14,771 bases of DNA, taken from VGEM01 sp033764265 (GTDB lineage: Bacteria; Pseudomonadota; Alphaproteobacteria; Rhodospirillales; Rhodospirillaceae). The stretch is from NCBI GenBank assembly GCA_033764265.1, contig JANRJB010000173.1, positions 1 to 14,771 on the forward strand, read 5' to 3'. Below, one piece after another: positions 1-6,340 of this stretch (the stretch's first letter is position 1; the number at the start of each line of letters is the position of its first letter). The position numbers were made by a program, and so were the translations under genes. The notes under the pieces are model-generated. The model worked only from the letters and a program-made list of their open reading frames with translations, was not told the origin of the DNA and made no database searches.

Positions 1-134
1 CGTCCGCCCGACCGCTCGTTCCAGCCGAACCCGAACGCGCCCGGCGCGGGCGCATCGTCGCCCCGTGCGGCGCCCAACGGCGCCAGCATCAGGCCGAACG
101 CAACCGAAAGGACTTTCGTCGTGGGGGCCGCCAT
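1..134 (-). CDS. Secreted protein of unknown function, N-terminal fragment
   Basis: Only the first 44 codons are inside the window; the gene runs off the left edge. The reverse strand opens with ATG at 134 and reads MAAPTTKVLSVAFGLMLAPL, then GAARGDDAPAPGAF. That is a short polar N-terminus with one lysine, a hydrophobic stretch and a small-residue cleavage-like region near residues 20-24, as expected for a Sec signal peptide. A perfect Shine-Dalgarno sequence (AGGAGGT, 141-147) lies 6 nt upstream, so the start is well supported. The mature part seen (…FGFGWNERSGG) is too short to place in a family. The gene follows the NTF2-like gene on the same strand with a 117-nt gap. Confidence 0.75.
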   Translation of the reverse strand, partial: MAAPTTKVLSVAFGLMLAPLGAARGDDAPAPGAFGFGWNERSGG

Positions 135-140
135 GGCGAT

Positions 141-147
141 ACCTCCT
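141..147 (-). promoter_or_regulatory. Consensus ribosome binding site
   Basis: AGGAGGT on the minus strand, 6 nt before the ATG at 134. It fixes the start of the truncated secreted-protein gene, which is otherwise visible only in part. Confidence 0.8.
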
Positions 148-251
148 ATGTCCATGTCCGCACAGACTAGGCGGCCGGGCCGACAAAATTATGGCGACGT
201 GGATGACGGCCATCGGCCCGGCAGATCACAACGTCGCGAGAATTCGCTTTG

Positions 252-722
252 TCAGCGGGTGCGCAGGAACTCCGCGTCGACGCCGGCCCGGTAGGCGGCT
301 TTCAGGAAGGGCAGGGCGCCCAGCGGAGATTCGATATAGGCGTGGCGGAACGCCCAGCCGTCGCCGGCCGGCTGGGCCATGGCGAACACCTTGACGTCCA
401 TGCCGATCGGCGCCGGGTCGATGCCCGCGAGCTCGCCGTTCCAGTGCATCATGAACTGCATCGCCGCCAGATCGGGCGCAACCGGCTTGCACTGCAGGTC
501 CCAGGTGCGCACCGAGAAGCGCTTCAGCACGCTTTCCGCCTCGCGCCAGTAGGCGTCCAGCTCCGGCATCGACCACATCGGCCGGGGTTTTTCCTCGGCA
601 ACGTAGTAGGGGGTGGCCTCGTCGGGGTGCCACAGGCCCTTCAATTCGGTCGGTTTCAGCCGCGTCCAGCAGTCGGCGTAGCGGCGCAACAGCGCTTCGA
701 TCCCGGCACGCATGTCGGTCAT
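252..722 (-). CDS. NTF2/SnoaL-like small protein
   Basis: A 156-residue protein beginning MTDMRAGIEALLRRYADCW. An amphipathic helix at residues 5-25 is followed by a WHPDE-type segment, then MPELDAYWREAE, and alternating strand-like stretches ending in WAFRHAYIESPLGALPF. This order (helix, short helices, curved sheet) and the length suit the NTF2-like/SnoaL fold, whose members include small enzymes and ligand-binding proteins. No catalytic residue can be assigned. A longer ORF opens upstream, but the ATG at 722 is preferred because a purine-rich site (AGGGGGAGA, 731-739) lies 8 nt upstream and the extension has no protein-like character. It is transcribed away from the two-component operon and shares its control region, so regulation by that system is possible. 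Confidence 0.6.
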   Translation of the reverse strand: MTDMRAGIEALLRRYADCWTRLKPTELKGLWHPDEATPYYVAEEKPRPMWSMPELDAYWREAESVLKRFSVRTWDLQCKPVAPDLAAMQFMMHWNGELAGIDPAPIGMDVKVFAMAQPAGDGWAFRHAYIESPLGALPFLKAAYRAGVDAEFLRTR

Positions 723-958
723 GGCGTGTGTCTCCCCCTGGTCTGTCGGCCATGCCTGATCGGCGTGGTGACAAAGTTTTAATGACTCCGTAAGGCCTTG
801 GTAAGCGCCCACCGCACATTGTCGGGAGTGGTGGGCGCCGGGCCGGGCGGTCCGGTGGTATTCTGCGGGGGATCGCCTATATGATGTCGCTTCAAGACCG
901 CGTACCCGACGCGCCGGCGTTGGCGCGGGAACCCCGCGACAACTCCACCCTCACGGCC
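723..958. promoter_or_regulatory. Divergent control region between the NTF2-like gene and the two-component operon
   Basis: This 236-bp region separates two divergently read genes. On the minus strand a promoter-like pair TTACCA (799-804) and TAAAAC (776-781), 17 bp apart, would give a short leader to the ATG at 722. It matches each consensus hexamer at four of six positions, so it is only plausible. For the plus operon I see no confident promoter, only the AT-containing CCTATATGAT near 876-885. The direct repeats at 779-811 lie inside the minus promoter. Confidence 0.4.
779..811 (+). promoter_or_regulatory. Putative OmpR-class operator, 11-bp direct repeats
   Basis: GTAAG occurs at 790-794 and again at 801-805, exactly 11 bp apart. 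A weaker relative, TTAAT, begins 11 bp earlier at 779. OmpR/PhoB-family regulators typically bind such head-to-tail repeats spaced by one helical turn. The adjacent response regulator gene makes autoregulation or control of the divergent NTF2-like gene an obvious hypothesis. No binding data can be seen here, and short repeats can occur by chance. Confidence 0.4.
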
Positions 959-1636
959 ATGCGCATCCTAGTGATCGAGGACGACCGCGAGACCGCCGAG
1001 TACCTGTGCAAGGGCTTGCGGGAAAGCGGCTACACCGTCGATCACGCCGCCGACGGCAAGGACGGACTGTTCCTGGCGCTGTCGGAACCTTACGACGCCA
1101 TGATCGTCGACCGCATGCTGCCCGGTCCCGACGGGCTGACCATCGTCGAATCGGTGCGCAAGGCCGGCATCGGCACGCCGGTCCTGTTCCTGAGCGCGCT
1201 CGGCGAAGTCGACGACCGGGTCGCCGGGCTGAAGGCCGGCGGCGACGATTACCTCGCCAAGCCCTACGCCTTTTCCGAACTGCTGGCGCGGCTCGAGGCC
1301 TTGCTGCGTCGGGCCTCCAACTCGGCCGAGAACATGCACCTCAAGGTCGGCGACCTGGAGATGGACCTGCTTGCGCGCAAAGTCACCCGCCAGGGCAAGC
1401 GCGTCTATCTGCACCCGCGCGAGTTCCGCCTGCTCGAGTACCTGATGCGCCACGCCGGCCAGGTGGTGACGCGCACCATGCTGCTGGAAAACGTCTGGGA
1501 GTATCACTTCGATCCGCAGACCAACGTGATCGACGTGCATATCAGCCGGTTGCGCCAGAAGATCGACAAGCCGTTCGACCGTCCGATCCTGCATACCGTG
1601 CGCGGCGCCGGCTACAAGCTCGATCCCGCCGCGTGA
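959..1636 (+). CDS. OmpR/PhoB-family response regulator
   Basis: A 225-residue two-domain regulator. The receiver domain (about 1-118) begins MRILVIEDDRE with acidic pocket residues E7, D8 and D9, phospho-acceptor D51 (MIVDRMLPGPDG), S79 in the switch position and K101 (LAKPYAF). The C-terminal winged helix-turn-helix (about 128-222) has the family pattern LHPREFRLLEYL, RTMLLENVW, the recognition region VIDVHISRLRQKI and the wing HTVRGAGYKLD. Phosphorylation by the kinase encoded 4 nt downstream should control DNA binding. The ATG at 959 gives the usual family N-terminus but has no good ribosome site. An in-frame ATG at 881, 8 nt after GGGGGA, would add 26 residues (MMSLQDRVPDAP…) and cannot be excluded. 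The regulated genes cannot be named from sequence. Confidence 0.95.
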   Translation: MRILVIEDDRETAEYLCKGLRESGYTVDHAADGKDGLFLALSEPYDAMIVDRMLPGPDGLTIVESVRKAGIGTPVLFLSALGEVDDRVAGLKAGGDDYLAKPYAFSELLARLEALLRRASNSAENMHLKVGDLEMDLLARKVTRQGKRVYLHPREFRLLEYLMRHAGQVVTRTMLLENVWEYHFDPQTNVIDVHISRLRQKIDKPFDRPILHTVRGAGYKLDPAA

Positions 1637-1640
1637 CGCC

Positions 1641-3110
1641 GTGGCCCGTTTCAAGCGCCTCGTCGGCTCGGTCAGTTTCCGCCTGGCGCTGGTCTACACG
1701 CTGATTTTCGCCGTCTCGGTCAGCGGGCTGTTCTACCTGGTGTTCTACCAGACCAGCGGCTTCGCCGAGCGCCAGGTGGAAACCGCGATCCGCGCCGAGG
1801 TGGCCGGCCTGCAGGACAGCTACCAGCGCGGCGGCATGTCGGGCCTGGTGATCGCCATCAACCGGCGCAGCGATCCGTCCCGTCGCGGCCAGGGCATCTA
1901 TCTGTTGATCGACCAGATCGGCACGCCGGTGGCCGGCAACCTGGAGAGCTGGCCGTCCAATGTCGCCGTGGAAGACGAGTGGATCAGCTTCCCCATCCGC
2001 GACCTGACGGTCGGCACCGGCGAAATCGCCGACGTGCGCGCGTTGCAGTTCCAGACCGGCGAGGGGTTCCGTCTGCTCGTCGGCCGCGACATTCGCGACG
2101 CCCAGCAGTTTCGTCGTCAGCTGCTCGAGGCCTTCAACCTGGGCCTGGCGCTGACCATCGCCCTGGGACTGGCCGGGGGCTTCATCTTCGGCCGCGCCAC
2201 CATGCGGCGCATCGAGGCGATCACCCGCACCTGCCGGTCGATCATGGGCGGCGATCTGTCGCGCCGCGTGCCGGTGCCGCGCGAAGGCGACGAGATCGGC
2301 CAGCTTTCGCTCGGCATCAATACCATGCTCGATCAGATCGAACGGCTGATGAAGGGCATGCAGCAGGTGTCGGACAACGTCGCCCACGACCTGCGCACGC
2401 CGCTCAACCGGCTGCGCGGCCGGCTGGAAGGCGCGCTGCGCCAGGTCAACGACCCCGCCGCGCGCGAGGCGATCGAGGCCGCGCTGACCGAGGCCGACGG
2501 CCTCTTGGCCACGTTCGCCGCGCTGTTGCGCATCGCCCGCGCCGAGGCCGGCCTGCAGCGCAACTTCACGGACCTCGACCTCGCCGCCATCGGCGACGAC
2601 GTGGCCGAAATGTACGAACCGCTCGCCGAGGACAAGGGCATCGCGTTCTCGGCCGATTTCCAGCGCGGCGTCGGCGCGCGCGGCGACCGCAACCTGGTCG
2701 CCCAGGCGCTCGCCAACGTGGTCGACAACGCCATCAAGTACACGCCCGCGGGCGGCGCGGTCGGCATGGCGCTGCGCCTGATCGACGGCAAACCCACCTT
2801 CGTCGTGTCCGACAGCGGCCCCGGCGTGCCGCCGGAATTCCGCGACAAGGTGTTCGAGCGGCTGTTCCGCATGGAGCAAAGCCGCACCTCGCCCGGCAGC
2901 GGACTGGGCTTGAGCCTGGTGCAGGCGGTGGCGCGCTCGCACGCGCTGGCCATCACCCTGGACGACAACCGCCCGGGCCTGCGCGTATCGATTGCCTTCC
3001 CTCAAGCCGTGCCCGTGCCGGTATCGTCGCCGCCTCCGCGCGAGAACGCGCCGGACGAAGCGGCCGAGGCAGCCACCGTGCCCGTCGCGGCCGGCGCCCA
3101 GGCGGCATAA
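1641..3110 (+). CDS. Membrane sensor histidine kinase, EnvZ-like architecture
   Basis: A 489-residue inner-membrane kinase paired with the response regulator. TM1 is at about 13-36, a periplasmic sensing domain of roughly 125 residues follows (37-162), and TM2 is at about 165-184. A HAMP linker spans about 185-238 (RRIEAITRTCRSIMGGDLSR). The dimerisation/phosphoacceptor helix carries VAHDLRTPLNRLR with H249. The ATPase domain has the N-box NVVDNAIKYTP (359-369), G1 DSGPGVP (391-397), a phenylalanine-containing F-box-like FERLFR (405-410) and G2 GSGLGLSLV (419-427). A Pro/Ala-rich tail of about 35 residues follows the ATPase core and is unusual. The start is a GTG at 1641, 4 nt after the regulator's stop, so the two are almost certainly co-transcribed. 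The signal sensed is unknown. Confidence 0.95.
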   Translation: MARFKRLVGSVSFRLALVYTLIFAVSVSGLFYLVFYQTSGFAERQVETAIRAEVAGLQDSYQRGGMSGLVIAINRRSDPSRRGQGIYLLIDQIGTPVAGNLESWPSNVAVEDEWISFPIRDLTVGTGEIADVRALQFQTGEGFRLLVGRDIRDAQQFRRQLLEAFNLGLALTIALGLAGGFIFGRATMRRIEAITRTCRSIMGGDLSRRVPVPREGDEIGQLSLGINTMLDQIERLMKGMQQVSDNVAHDLRTPLNRLRGRLEGALRQVNDPAAREAIEAALTEADGLLATFAALLRIARAEAGLQRNFTDLDLAAIGDDVAEMYEPLAEDKGIAFSADFQRGVGARGDRNLVAQALANVVDNAIKYTPAGGAVGMALRLIDGKPTFVVSDSGPGVPPEFRDKVFERLFRMEQSRTSPGSGLGLSLVQAVARSHALAITLDDNRPGLRVSIAFPQAVPVPVSSPPPRENAPDEAAEAATVPVAAGAQAA

Positions 3111-3120
3111 GGCCCAGCCG

Positions 3121-3927
3121 ATGCGCTTCAAGGACAAGGTGGTGTGGATCACCGGCGCTTCGTCGGGCATCGGCGAGGGGCTGGCCTACGGCTTCGCTGC
3201 CGAGGGCGCGCGGCTGGTGCTGTCGGCGCGGCGCGCCGACAAGCTGGAGCAGGTGAAGTCGAAATGCATCGGCGCGGCCGAGGTGGTGGTCGTGCCATTC
3301 GACATGATCGACGCGTCCGCGCGCGCCCAGGCGGCGCATACGGTGCTGGCGCGCATGGGCCACGTCGACATCATGGTGCTCAACGCCGGCGTGTCGCAGC
3401 GCGCGCTGGCCAAGGACACCGCGCTCGAGGTCGACCGCGCCATCATGGAGGTGGACTATTTCGCGGTGATCGCGCTGACCAAACTGCTGCTGCCGTCGAT
3501 GATGGCCCGCCGCGCCGGGCACTTCGTTGTCACCTCGTCGGTGGCCGGCAAGTTCGGCGTGCCGGTGCGCAGCGCCTACTGCGCCGCCAAGCACGCCTTG
3601 CACGGCTTCTTCGACACGTTGATGGTGGAGTGCGCGGCCTACGACATCGCCGTGTCGCTGTTGGTCGTCGCCGGCGTGCAGACCGAGGTGTCGCTGCACG
3701 CGCTCACCGGCGACGGCGCGCCCTGGGGCAAGATGGACGACACGCAAAGCCGCGGGCTGTCAGTCGCCGCATGCACCCGCATCGTGCTCGACGGCGTGGC
3801 GGCGAAGAAGCACGAGATCAACGTGCTCGAGCCGCGCACCCGGCGCTACGTCTGGCTGCGCCGCTTCGCGCCCGGCGTGCTCTACGGCTCGCTCATGAAG
3901 CGCATGAAGGAACGGGCGCGCAGGTAG
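3121..3927 (+). CDS. Classical short-chain dehydrogenase/reductase
   Basis: A 268-residue SDR, full length for the classical subfamily. The Rossmann dinucleotide motif TGASSGIG is at 11-18, the stabilising NAG at 88-90, the catalytic serine at 139/140 (VVTSSVAGKFG), and Y153 and K157 in YCAAK. This tetrad predicts NAD(P)(H)-dependent oxidation or reduction of a hydroxyl/keto substrate. An arginine-rich β2 end (SARRADKL, 35-42) favours NADP. The region VDYFAVIALTKLLLPSM resembles the DHRS7-like branch by eye. After the active site the usual proline-glycine is AG (VVAGVQTEV, 182-190). It starts 10 nt after the kinase, with only a weak site (TAAGG), so it is probably the third gene of the signalling operon. 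Substrate unknown. Confidence 0.9.
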   Translation: MRFKDKVVWITGASSGIGEGLAYGFAAEGARLVLSARRADKLEQVKSKCIGAAEVVVVPFDMIDASARAQAAHTVLARMGHVDIMVLNAGVSQRALAKDTALEVDRAIMEVDYFAVIALTKLLLPSMMARRAGHFVVTSSVAGKFGVPVRSAYCAAKHALHGFFDTLMVECAAYDIAVSLLVVAGVQTEVSLHALTGDGAPWGKMDDTQSRGLSVAACTRIVLDGVAAKKHEINVLEPRTRRYVWLRRFAPGVLYGSLMKRMKERARR

Positions 3928-3937
3928 TCGGAACCTG

Positions 3938-4735
3938 TCAGCCCGGCAACACGACCGGCACGATCGGCCCATACTCGGATAGCGGGATCGGTATGACCGC
4001 ACCATGATCGATTGCTGCTTTGGTGGCCGCGATGGGGCTTCCCCGAGTGTCCAGAAACAGTTTGCCGTAATGCTCTGGTGGTGCTTCCTTCTGGAAGGCT
4101 TCCGCTTTGGCGAGCATCTCTTCCAATGACGACATGAGTTCGGCTTTTCGAACTCGGCCACCCGCCATTCGGACCGTCGCGTACTCTTGGTCAGAGAGAG
4201 AGCGGGCGTTTTGGCGGATTCGATCGATCAACGCGACCGGCCCGAGCTCCGTTTTCGCACACGCGGCCCAAACGAGGGGCCCAAGTGGGGCATAGTCGCG
4301 TTGGATCGCAACAAGGTCGACGAAGTCACGCGCGGCGCGACGGAATGCCGCTGCAAGCACCTTATTGATCGCCAGATCGGCGTCCGACAATCGGACTCCG
4401 AACTCTTGATCGGAGACGACCGGCAGGAAACGCCGCCGCGTCTCGTCCTGCCATTGAATTTGCGTCTGGGCGTGACCGTCAGACACCGTCGCTTCAGCGA
4501 TCAGACCATAGTGGTTGGCGAAATCGGTGACATCGAGCCCCGCGCTCCGAATCGCGGCGATGTCGCGCTCGGCGATTTCGGCGAGCGACGCACCCGGATC
4601 GATGAAAATATCGAGATCGTCGCTCACGCGAAGTCGGGTGCGATTCAGCGCCGCCCCGCCGGCGACATAACTCGAGGTATCGCGATTACTGGCGATGGCC
4701 TGCAAGACCCGCCGTTGCAGCGCGGTCAGGGTCAT
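3938..4735 (-). CDS. AbiEii-type nucleotidyltransferase, toxin-like
   Basis: A 265-residue protein of the AbiEii/AbiGii nucleotidyltransferase group (DUF1814-like). VAGGAAL (24-30) supplies the GG turn, and SDDLDIF (38-44) supplies the metal-binding aspartates D40 and D42. The hallmark helical signature K125…R136-D137…D140-L141 (NKVLAAAFRRAARDFVDL) follows. Relatives act as toxins of bicistronic toxin-antitoxin or phage-abortive systems, some by adding nucleotides to tRNA ends; which substrate this one uses cannot be told. Its ATG overlaps the stop of the upstream partner by 4 nt (ATGA), indicating translational coupling. The C-terminal 65 residues beyond the core look helical, then end in a hydrophobic proline-containing tail (VIPIPLSEYGPIVPVVLPG). 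It converges with the SDR gene, with only 10 nt between the two stops and no clear terminator. Confidence 0.85.
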   Translation of the reverse strand: MTLTALQRRVLQAIASNRDTSSYVAGGAALNRTRLRVSDDLDIFIDPGASLAEIAERDIAAIRSAGLDVTDFANHYGLIAEATVSDGHAQTQIQWQDETRRRFLPVVSDQEFGVRLSDADLAINKVLAAAFRRAARDFVDLVAIQRDYAPLGPLVWAACAKTELGPVALIDRIRQNARSLSDQEYATVRMAGGRVRKAELMSSLEEMLAKAEAFQKEAPPEHYGKLFLDTRGSPIAATKAAIDHGAVIPIPLSEYGPIVPVVLPG

Positions 4736-5073
4736 GCCGGCCCGATCGCGTCCGCGATTTCACGCCCGATCAGGAAGGCGTCGCGGTTGCCGCGTCTCAT
4801 CAAAGCGTCGGCGATCACCCGCGCCTGGCCGAACGTCGCCGTTTCGGCGTGTACAGCGATGTTGTCCAGGCATGATGCCCCGAAGCGGGCGTAGGCGTCC
4901 GCGATCCGCGCGCGCACCGTTTCAAGTTGGCCATGGGCGCGCTTGCGCACGAGCTTGCGCGCGTAGGCTTTGACCTGATCGCGATATTCTTCGGGCACGA
5001 CCACTTCGACCCGGACCAGGGCTTGGGCCTTCAGGGCTTTGCGGTGGCGGGATACGCGGTCGCGAACCGGCAT
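4732..5073 (-). CDS. Small RHH-like partner (putative antitoxin/repressor) of the AbiEii-type gene
   Basis: A 113-residue protein starting MPVRDRVSRHRKALKAQ. Residues about 17-42 (LVRVEVVVPEEYRDQVKAYARKLVRK) have the strand-helix-helix look and basic content of ribbon-helix-helix DNA-binding proteins. The C-terminal half (ARFGASCLDNIAVHAETATF and onward) I do not recognise; it is a likely toxin-binding region. An in-frame ATG at 5109 exists, but it falls between the -35 and -10 boxes of the promoter described here, so the ATG at 5073 is chosen. The transcript would then carry a leader of roughly 20 nt containing GGGGG. Order (small partner first, nucleotidyltransferase second, 4-nt overlap) matches toxin-antitoxin operons. 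That it is an antitoxin is inferred from position and basic N-terminus. Confidence 0.7.
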   Translation of the reverse strand: MPVRDRVSRHRKALKAQALVRVEVVVPEEYRDQVKAYARKLVRKRAHGQLETVRARIADAYARFGASCLDNIAVHAETATFGQARVIADALMRRGNRDAFLIGREIADAIGPA

Positions 5074-5098
5074 GAGTGAAGCCCCCAGCGAACCTCCG

Positions 5099-5126
5099 AT
5101 TATCCCCATGTTTCCGGTAACGTCAA
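5099..5126 (-). promoter_or_regulatory. Sigma70-like promoter of the toxin-antitoxin-like operon
   Basis: On the minus strand TTGACG (5121-5126) and GATAAT (5099-5104) are separated by 16 bp, each matching the consensus hexamers at five of six positions. Transcription would begin near 5092, about 20 nt before the ATG at 5073. This excludes the upstream in-frame ATG at 5109 as a start for that transcript. Confidence 0.65.
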
Positions 5127-5144
5127 GTAACGTTTCCGGAAACG
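5110..5144. promoter_or_regulatory. Two-arm palindromic operator over the TA-like promoter
   Basis: The left arm GTTTCCGGTAACGT (5110-5123) and right arm ACGTTTCCGGAAAC (5130-5143) are inverted copies with 13 of 14 positions matching and a 6-bp gap. The right arm is itself part of a perfect 14-bp palindrome, CGTTTCCGGAAACG (5131-5144). The TTCCGG cores are 22 bp apart, two helical turns. The left arm covers the -35 box and part of the spacer, the right arm lies just upstream. This is the expected layout for a cooperative autorepressor, presumably the small RHH-like protein. Confidence 0.6.
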
Positions 5145-5175
5145 CGGCGCCGTTGACGCGCCAGTAGCTGGGGCT

Positions 5176-6252
5176 TTAGGCCGCCTTCGTGCAATAAATC
5201 GTCCGCACTTCGTAGATCTGGTTGGGGCCGGGTTCGACCGCGAAGCCGGTGCGCTTGAGCGTGCCGGTGAAGTCCATGGTGACGAAATCCATGGCGTAGG
5301 GCTCGCAGTTGTCCTTGCCGTCGATGTCGAAGAAGTAGCGCATGAACGGCGGCAGCGCCTTCACGTCGTAGGGGAAATCGAAGATCGAGAACGTGCCGCC
5401 GGGGCGCAGCAGGCGGAACACTTCCTTCAGAATCACGGGAATCCGGTCGTTCCGCACCTCGTGAAACAGGATGTACGAGGTGATCATGTCGAAGTGGCCG
5501 TCGGGCCAGCCGGTCGCTTCGGCGTTGCGCTGCGAGAAGTTGAGATCGACGTTCAAGTCGACCGCGCGCTTGTGGGCGTAGCGCACCATCGGCGCGGAGG
5601 TATCGATGCCCCATACCTCGGCGTTGGGGAAGCGCTCCTTCAGGCCCACGGTTATCTGGCCGACCGAGCAGCCGATGTCGAGGATGCGTTTCACCTGGCC
5701 GTCGGCGGGCGGCCGCGCGGCATTGGCGCAGCCCAGGTGGCCTTCGTCCTGGGTGTTCTTGCCGATGAAGAACGAATGCGTGCCCTGGTAGTACCAGTAG
5801 CCGGCGATCGGGTCGCCGTCGTAGCCGCCGGGCTGAATGTGAATCGGCTGCTTGGCGTAGTCGGGGGCGCGGAAGTCCGGGTTCCACTCAACCTTGCCCG
5901 GGCCCTTCTGGTCGTAGGCGTCGAGCTCGGCGGCGTATTTGTCCTTCTCGCTGTAGAACTCGTCGCGCAGGCCGCGCCAAGTCATTTCCTGAAGCGTCCG
6001 CATCATGCGGTTGCGCACGGCGATCTGCGGCACCGGATCGAACAGCGCGCGGATGTCGTTGACACGGGCCAGGTCGAGGCCCTTGGCCTTGGCCTGCTCG
6101 GTCGCCCTGGCCGCCGCCGCCATGGCCGGCGCGCGTGTGCCTTCCTGCGCGTATTTGCGGATGCCCTCGCAGAAATCGAGATAGCTCTCGCTGGCCAGCG
6201 TCGGGGTGCGTTCCCAGCGGCCGATCCAGCCGCGGTCGGCGAGTTGCGTCAT
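5176..6252 (-). CDS. Class I SAM-dependent methyltransferase with long N-terminal extension (paralogue 1)
   Basis: A 358-residue cytosolic protein. The C-terminal half is a Rossmann methyltransferase: motif I LDIGCSVGQ (191-199), the ribose-binding acidic residue D217 in WGIDTSAPM, motif IV/V region FDMITSYILFHEV (254-266) and LLRPGG (281-286). The first ~185 residues are not a standard methyltransferase part; they hold NDIRALFDPVPQ (65-76), KGPGKVEW and HIQPGGYDGDP, all conserved in the neighbouring paralogue at 9067-10137. A substrate lid or metal/ligand site is possible but unproven. The ATG at 6252 is chosen because AGGAG (6259-6263) sits 6 nt before it and paralogy begins there (DRGWIGR); the ORF continuation upstream is not conserved. 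The acceptor substrate is unknown. Confidence 0.85.
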   Translation of the reverse strand: MTQLADRGWIGRWERTPTLASESYLDFCEGIRKYAQEGTRAPAMAAAARATEQAKAKGLDLARVNDIRALFDPVPQIAVRNRMMRTLQEMTWRGLRDEFYSEKDKYAAELDAYDQKGPGKVEWNPDFRAPDYAKQPIHIQPGGYDGDPIAGYWYYQGTHSFFIGKNTQDEGHLGCANAARPPADGQVKRILDIGCSVGQITVGLKERFPNAEVWGIDTSAPMVRYAHKRAVDLNVDLNFSQRNAEATGWPDGHFDMITSYILFHEVRNDRIPVILKEVFRLLRPGGTFSIFDFPYDVKALPPFMRYFFDIDGKDNCEPYAMDFVTMDFTGTLKRTGFAVEPGPNQIYEVRTIYCTKAA

Positions 6253-6340
6253 GGCGCGCTCCTGTCGGACGGAAGCGCCCATCCTAACGCCGCGCGGCGC
6301 CGGCTGCCACCGGGTCAAGTCCACAGTGAAGGTGCGAACA

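Noticed and set aside
174..222. 10-bp inverted repeat (GCCGGGCCGA / TCGGCCCGGC) between the NTF2-like gene and the truncated secreted-protein gene
   Set aside because: The loop is 29 nt and no U-tract follows. In GC-rich sequence it is weak evidence for a terminator or operator.
5074..5109. Longer start for the small TA-like gene at ATG 5109
   Set aside because: The codon lies between the -35 and -10 boxes of the promoter, so it would not be on the transcript.
6281..6318. Promoter for methyltransferase paralogue 1 (minus strand TAGGAT with upstream TTGACC)
   Set aside because: The spacing is 26 bp. At 17 bp the only -35 candidate is TGGCAG. Not strong enough to list.
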